Part shown: positions 6,991 through 9,960 of the stretch, one piece after another
Layout of the letters: every line of letters starts with the position of its first letter
Numbering within the stretch: position 1 is the first letter of the stretch
Position numbers and translations under genes: made by a program
Assembly (NCBI GenBank): GCA_050740255.1
Contig: JBOICV010000007.1
Span: forward strand, 1 to 9,960
Length of the DNA stretch: 9,960 nt
Direction of reading: 5' to 3'
Source of the DNA: JBOICV01 sp050740255
GTDB taxonomy: Bacteria; Pseudomonadota; Gammaproteobacteria; Nevskiales; JBOICV01
Notes under the pieces: model-generated
Seen by the model: the letters and a program-made list of their open reading frames with translations, nothing else
What the model was told of the DNA's origin: nothing
Databases searched by the model: none

Positions 6991-7096
6991 CTTCCCTCCC
7001 CCCTTGTGGGTGAGGGTGAGGGTGAGGGTGGGGGGGTTACAGCTTGGCTTTGCTGTTCTTTCCCCCCATCCTGTCCTTCCCCCTCAAGGGGGGAAG
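6991..7096. repeat. Imperfect inverted-repeat element between parA and parB
   Basis: The left arm starts CTTCCCTCCCCCCTTGTGGG (6991-7010). The right arm, read on the minus strand from 7096, starts CTTCCCCCCTTGAGGGGG. Both arms continue into a G-rich tract (left strand) or its C-rich counterpart (TTTCCCCCCATCC near 7060-7071). The whole can fold into a long GC-rich hairpin with a central loop around 7037-7060. C-run/CTTG/G-run palindromes of this kind are common interspersed intergenic repeats in proteobacteria. It carries no transposase and may be a MITE- or REP-like unit. It accounts for most of the 167-base gap between parA and parB. Confidence 0.7.
7008..7036 (+). promoter_or_regulatory. 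G-quadruplex motif in the parA-parB spacer
   Basis: Four GGG blocks separated by TGA, TGA and TGA, then T and a run of seven G's, fit the G-quadruplex rule (four or more G3 runs with loops of one to three bases). It is on the coding strand, so it would also be present in a parA-parB mRNA about 95 bases upstream of the parB start. A regulatory effect is inferred, not shown. Confidence 0.6.
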
Positions 7097-7131
7097 AGAC
7101 CTGTATCCCGAGTCTCGCGCGAGGAGCGGTG

Positions 7132-7983
7132 ATGGCCGTCAAGAAGGGTTTGGGGAGGGGTCTCGATGCATTGCTCAGCGGCCGCGCAGCGCCGCAAGCC
7201 GCGCCGGGCGAGGCTTTGCGCGAAATACCGCTCGACGCACTCAAGCCCAGCCGTTTCCAGCCCCGGCAGGAGATCGCAACGGAAGCGCTCGAAGAGTTGG
7301 CGCAGTCCATTCGCGCGCAAGGGGTGGTGCAACCGATCGTCACGCGCGAGCTGAAAGACGGCAGTTACGAAATCATCGCCGGCGAACGCCGCTGGCGCGC
7401 GGCGCGCCTGGCCGGTCTGAAGCGCGTACCGGCGGTGGTGCGCAAGGTGGACGACACCGGCGCGATGGCGATGGCGCTGATCGAGAACATCCAGCGTGAA
7501 GACCTGGCGCCGCTGGAAGAAGCCAATGCATTGCAGCGGCTGATCAAGGAATTCAGGCTCACCCACCAGGCCTGCGCGGAAGCGGTTGGCCGCTCGCGTG
7601 CGGCGGTCAGCAATCTGCTGCGCCTGCTCGAACTGAACGAGGACGTACGAAAACTGCTGCGTGAGAAAAAACTTGAAATGGGCCATGCGCGCGCGCTGCT
7701 GGCCTTGACCGGTGCGGCGCAGTCGAAACTCGCACAGAAAGTGGCGGCGCTGGGCTTGTCGGTCCGCCAGACCGAGCTATTGGTTAAACACGGCCAACCT
7801 GCTTCCAGCAAACGAAAGACCAAGGTCCCACCCAATCCGCGAGTGCACGGGCTGGAGGCCGCTTTCGGCAAGGTTTTGGGCTTGCCGGTCAGTATCCAGC
7901 ACTCCACCCAGGGTAAAGGCCAGCTGTCCCTGCGTTATCGCAGCCTGAACGAGCTCGACGAGCTACTCTCGCGCTTGGGCTAA
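7132..7983 (+). CDS. parB: Chromosome partitioning protein ParB/Spo0J (283 aa)
   Basis: A centromere-binding ParB CTPase clamp. Family members load at parS, spread along DNA and stimulate ParA. The N-terminus (KKGLGRGLDALL, residues 4-15) is the ParA-contacting motif with Arg9. The ParB/Srx domain covers about residues 32-125, with GERRWRAARLAG at 84-95 as the CTP-binding box. A helix-turn-helix region follows (EEANALQRLIKEF, then CAEAVGRSRAAVSNLLRLL), and the C-terminal dimerisation domain ends in LDELLSRLG. The ATG at 7132 has GAGGAG (7121-7126) five bases upstream. The frame is open back to a TTG at 6967 through the repeat element, but that extension is low-complexity and not ParB-like. 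I found no canonical parS (TGTTTCACGTGAAACA) in the window. Confidence 0.97.
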   Translation: MAVKKGLGRGLDALLSGRAAPQAAPGEALREIPLDALKPSRFQPRQEIATEALEELAQSIRAQGVVQPIVTRELKDGSYEIIAGERRWRAARLAGLKRVPAVVRKVDDTGAMAMALIENIQREDLAPLEEANALQRLIKEFRLTHQACAEAVGRSRAAVSNLLRLLELNEDVRKLLREKKLEMGHARALLALTGAAQSKLAQKVAALGLSVRQTELLVKHGQPASSKRKTKVPPNPRVHGLEAAFGKVLGLPVSIQHSTQGKGQLSLRYRSLNELDELLSRLG

Positions 7984-7998
7984 GCCCCCGCGGTTTTT
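7970..7998 (+). terminator. Possible intrinsic terminator overlapping the parB stop codon
   Basis: An outer CGCG/CGCG stem (7970-7973 with 7989-7992) and an inner GGGC/GCCC stem (7977-7980 with 7984-7987) are separated by a small internal loop. The parB TAA forms the apical loop, and after one G comes TTTTT (7994-7998). The stem is imperfect, so strength is uncertain, but the position just before a good promoter for the atp genes fits an operon boundary. Confidence 0.4.
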
Positions 7999-8023
7999 CT
8001 CCTTCAGTTTACGCCGGAGATCA

Positions 8024-8053
8024 TTGACGCCCATGCGCTGAGGTCATTACAAT
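8024..8053 (+). promoter_or_regulatory. Sigma70-type promoter for the atp operon
   Basis: TTGACG (8024-8029) and TACAAT (8048-8053) each match five of six consensus bases and are 18 bases apart. Transcription would start near 8060, giving a leader of under 20 bases before the atpI ATG at 8078. It lies between the candidate parB terminator and atpI, where an atp operon promoter is expected. Predicted from sequence only. Confidence 0.55.
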
Positions 8054-8077
8054 TCCGCGGCTTTGACACAGGGTTCG

Positions 8078-8479
8078 ATGAAGGTCCCGGCCCCGTCCGA
8101 AGGGGCGCAGCGCAAGACTTGGGGGGCGACCGCGGCTACTACGGTCGCACTGCAATGGGGGGTAATCCTTTCGTTGGGCGCCGTAGCTTGGCTCTGGCGC
8201 GGTCAGACCAGCGGCCTGTCCCTGCTTGGCGGGGGCGCCGCCGTAGCGCTGCCGAACGCACTTTTCGCCTTGTGGTTGACCCTCAGGATGCGGCAGGCCG
8301 GGGCTGGCGCAGCCGCGGTGTTAGTAGGGGAAATTTTCAAGCTCGGGATGACGATTGGACTGCTGTTGGCGGTCATCGTCCACTTGAAGCCGGAATTGTC
8401 ATGGCTGGCGCTGATGGTAGGCGTTATTGCGGCCTTGAAGGCACATTGGTTGGCACTGTGGGTAACGCGGCGGTATTAG
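8078..8479 (+). CDS. atpI: ATP synthase accessory protein AtpI (133 aa)
   Basis: AtpI is a small membrane protein encoded first in many atp operons; in other bacteria it has been implicated in c-ring assembly or stability and Mg2+ handling, and it is not part of the finished enzyme. Four hydrophobic segments lie at about residues 20-40, 47-68, 77-99 and 104-127. The family signatures ALPNALFALW (57-66) and GEIFKLGMT (84-92, with the conserved Gly-Glu-x-x-Lys) are present. The ATG at 8078 has AGGG four bases upstream. A TTG at 8063 would add five residues but lies only about three bases after the predicted transcription start. AtpI sequences vary a lot, so recognition rests on the two motifs, topology and position before atpB. 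Confidence 0.87.
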   Translation: MKVPAPSEGAQRKTWGATAATTVALQWGVILSLGAVAWLWRGQTSGLSLLGGGAAVALPNALFALWLTLRMRQAGAGAAAVLVGEIFKLGMTIGLLLAVIVHLKPELSWLALMVGVIAALKAHWLALWVTRRY

Positions 8480-8517
8480 CCTTTCGCAGGTAAGTTTTGG
8501 ATCGCGAACGAGAATTT

Positions 8518-9399
8518 ATGTCAACTGGGAATGCTGAGCCAGGGGTGGAACACGCGGCGGAGGCCGGCGAGCACGCAATGACGCCCGCCAGCTATATCGG
8601 CCATCACCTGACCTTCCTGCGCCAACCGGTCGGTGAGGGTAGCTTCTGGGTCCTGCACCTCGACACGCTGATCACCTCCTTCATTCTAGGCACCGTGGTT
8701 TTCGGTTTTCTGTTCCTGGTGGTGCGTGGCGCCACCGCCGGCGTACCCGGCAAGCGCCAGGCTTTCGTTGAGCTGTGCGTGGAGTTCGTCAACGACCAGG
8801 TCAGGAGCATGTTTCACAAGAACATCAGCTTCGTCGCGCCGCTGGCGCTGACCGTGTTCATCTGGGTGCTGTTCATGAACGCGATGGATTTCCTGCCGGT
8901 GGATTGGATGGCAGCCGGACTCAAGATGATCGGCGTACATGAATTCCGCCTGGTGCCCACCGCGGACGTCAACGCCACCTTCGCGCTGGCCTTGTCGGTG
9001 TGGGCCTTGATGATTTTCTTTGCGGTGAAAGTGAAGGGCCTCGGCGGCTTTATTCACGAGTTGTTCTGCTCACCGTTTGGCATGGTCAAGCTGACATTCA
9101 ATCCCTTGACCTGGGTCGGCGCGCTGCTGCTTGGCGCCGCCAACTTCCTGTTCCAGATGATTGAGTACATCTCCAAACCGCTGTCGCACAGCCTGCGTCT
9201 GTTCGGCAATATGTACGCCGGCGAGATCATCTTCCTGCTGCTGTGGGTGTGGGCGGCGACCGGCCTGGTGGGTACGTTTTTCAGCGTCGTGCTCGGTGTG
9301 GGCTGGGCGATATTCCACATCCTGATTGTCGCGCTGCAAGCCTTCATCTTCATGATGTTGACCATCGTCTACATCTCGATGGCACACGAGCATCACTAA
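8518..9399 (+). CDS. atpB: F0F1 ATP synthase subunit a (293 aa)
   Basis: Subunit a of the membrane F0 sector, which forms the two proton half-channels against the c-ring. The block SLRLFGNMYAGEI carries the essential Arg227 (E. coli Arg210) and Glu236 (E. coli Glu219). WAIFHILIVALQAFIFMMLT carries His267 and Gln274 (E. coli His245 and Gln252). FRLVPTADVNATFALAL and KVKGLGGF are further family blocks. The Arg-to-His distance is 40 residues against 35 in E. coli, so the loop between these helices is slightly longer. I start at the ATG at 8518, giving a 20-residue Ala/Glu-rich lead before MTPASYIGHHL, which aligns with the E. coli start region. ATG 8578 (at that MTP) and TTG 8497 are alternatives. 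The Shine-Dalgarno is weak. It lies 38 bases after atpI, in the same operon. Confidence 0.97.
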   Translation: MSTGNAEPGVEHAAEAGEHAMTPASYIGHHLTFLRQPVGEGSFWVLHLDTLITSFILGTVVFGFLFLVVRGATAGVPGKRQAFVELCVEFVNDQVRSMFHKNISFVAPLALTVFIWVLFMNAMDFLPVDWMAAGLKMIGVHEFRLVPTADVNATFALALSVWALMIFFAVKVKGLGGFIHELFCSPFGMVKLTFNPLTWVGALLLGAANFLFQMIEYISKPLSHSLRLFGNMYAGEIIFLLLWVWAATGLVGTFFSVVLGVGWAIFHILIVALQAFIFMMLTIVYISMAHEHH

Positions 9400-9401
9400 C
9401 C

Positions 9402-9427
9402 AATCGCGAGCAGGGCTCGCTCCTACA
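9402..9427. repeat. REP-like palindrome between atpB and atpE
   Basis: GCGAGC (9406-9411) and GCTCGC (9415-9420) form a six-bp stem with a three-base loop, flanked by TCCTACA. Read on the minus strand it is TGTAGGAGCGAGCCCTGCTC followed by GCGAT, very like the repetitive extragenic palindromes common in Pseudomonas and Xanthomonas relatives. It lies in the 50-base spacer upstream of the atpE ribosome binding site (AGAGGAA, 9436-9442). Confidence 0.65.
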
Positions 9428-9449
9428 CTTTCACCAGAGGAAATTCAAA

Positions 9450-9734
9450 ATGGAAAATATGCAATATCTGGCGATGATTCAGGCCTCTACCGGCGTGGGC
9501 ATCGGCCTCATTATCGGTCTTGGTGCGCTCGGCGCCTGCGTCGGCGTGGGCATCATGTGTTCGCGCTTTCTGGAAGGCGCTGCCCGCCAGCCGGAACTGG
9601 CGCCCATGTTGCAGGGGAAAGTGTTCCTGCTGCTGGGCCTGATCGACGCGTCCTTCATCATCGGCGTGGGTCTGGCCATGATGTTCGCGTACGCCAACCC
9701 GCTGTTGAGCGTAATCCTGGACGCCGTCAAGTAG
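9450..9734 (+). CDS. atpE: F0F1 ATP synthase subunit c (94 aa)
   Basis: The proteolipid that forms the rotating c-ring. Two transmembrane helices, about residues 12-37 and 55-80, are joined by the polar loop ARQPE with Arg46-Gln47-Pro48, which contacts the F1 stalk. The proton-carrying carboxylate is Asp66 in LIDASFIIG (E. coli Asp61). There is no sodium-type Gln/Glu signature, so a proton-coupled enzyme is expected. The first helix is Gly-rich (GVGIGLIIGLGALGACVGVG), as needed for tight packing. The ATG at 9450 has AGAGGAA (9436-9442) seven bases upstream, the strongest site in this operon, which fits the need for many c copies per enzyme. The frame is open much further upstream, but that part overlaps atpB out of frame. 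A REP-like hairpin precedes the gene. Confidence 0.98.
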   Translation: MENMQYLAMIQASTGVGIGLIIGLGALGACVGVGIMCSRFLEGAARQPELAPMLQGKVFLLLGLIDASFIIGVGLAMMFAYANPLLSVILDAVK

Positions 9735-9770
9735 TCAGCCAACAACCGTTAAACCGAGCAAGTTAAGGTC

Positions 9771-9960
9771 ATGGATATCAATCTGACCCTGTTCGCGCAG
9801 GCTGCGGTATTCGCGATACTCATCTGGGTCGCTGCACGCTGGCCTTGGCGTTGGCTAATGGAACTCGTTGAAGAGCGCAATACGAAAATCGCCGAGGGCC
9901 TCGCCGCGGCTGAGCGTGGCGTGCAGTCGCTGCAGGAGGCTTCTACCCAGAGCGAGGCGG
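9771..9960 (+). CDS. atpF: F0F1 ATP synthase subunit b, 5' part (runs off the window)
   Basis: The first 63 codons of the peripheral-stalk subunit b, cut by the window edge. MDINLTLFAQAAVFAILIWV is the single N-terminal membrane anchor. The typical cytoplasmic entry LMELVEERNTKIAEGLAAAE follows, leading into the long coiled coil with regular charged and Ala residues. Where E. coli has MKFVWPPLMNAIEER, this protein has ARWPWRWLMELVEER, unusually rich in Trp and Arg at the membrane surface. The start ATG is preceded by TAAGG (9764-9768) at very short spacing. The gene follows atpE after 36 bases, the usual atpB-atpE-atpF order; atpH and the F1 genes would be expected beyond the edge. Confidence 0.95.
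   Translation, partial: MDINLTLFAQAAVFAILIWVAARWPWRWLMELVEERNTKIAEGLAAAERGVQSLQEASTQSEA

Noticed and set aside
6967..7131. TTG start for a longer ParB reading through the inverted repeat
   Set aside because: The extra 55 residues are low-complexity translation of the repeat. The ATG at 7132 has a strong Shine-Dalgarno and gives the conserved ParB N-terminus.
8063..8068. TTGACA as a -35 box, or its TTG as the atpI start
   Set aside because: There is no -10-like sequence 16-18 bases downstream, and the upstream promoter TTGACG/TACAAT fits better; a TTG start would sit almost at the predicted transcript 5' end.
8119..8493. 124-codon frame overlapping atpI on the same strand
   Set aside because: It is an out-of-frame shadow, Arg/Gly-rich and without membrane segments, whereas the atpI frame shows family motifs and four membrane helices.

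Overview
The window is a high-GC proteobacterial chromosome segment of mostly housekeeping genes. The order rsmG-parA-parB-atpI-atpB-atpE-atpF is the gene order found near the chromosome origin in many gamma- and betaproteobacteria. A REP-like palindrome between atpB and atpE (9402-9427) resembles short repeats common in gammaproteobacteria. I therefore lean to Gammaproteobacteria, with Betaproteobacteria not excluded. No phage, transposase, CRISPR array, rRNA or tRNA was found.

Layout. At the left edge are the last 27 codons of an unidentified gene (to 86) and a 69-residue two-helix membrane protein (130-339). A 253-base spacer follows. Next comes a DUF853/YjgR-type HerA-like ATPase (593-2125). 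After 59 bases containing a small hairpin comes a tightly coupled pair: a circularly permuted ATP-grasp enzyme (2185-3633) and an alpha-E (DUF403) protein (3634-4554). Facing them, with only 11 bases between the stop codons, is a proteasome-like Anbu peptidase on the minus strand (4566-5396). These three families are known to co-occur. Their joint role, possibly peptide tagging or amide-bond formation plus processing, is predicted rather than proven. The transglutaminase that often accompanies them is not in the window.

Divergent from the Anbu gene is rsmG (16S rRNA m7G methyltransferase), followed at once by parA. ParA and ParB form the chromosome partition system. The 167 bases between them hold an inverted-repeat element of about 106 bp with a strong G-quadruplex motif on the coding strand. 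A stem-loop with five T's overlaps the parB stop. It is followed by a good sigma70-type promoter (TTGACG-18-TACAAT) for the ATP synthase operon: atpI, atpB (subunit a), atpE (subunit c) and the 5' part of atpF (subunit b), which runs off the right edge.

The points most worth a second look are the rearranged Anbu cluster, the G-rich repeat between parA and parB, the REP-like element inside the atp operon, and a 10-bp tandem duplication at the start of rsmG that makes its start codon uncertain. I found no wholly unknown multi-gene system. The ATP-grasp/alpha-E/Anbu cluster is the nearest thing to a poorly understood one.
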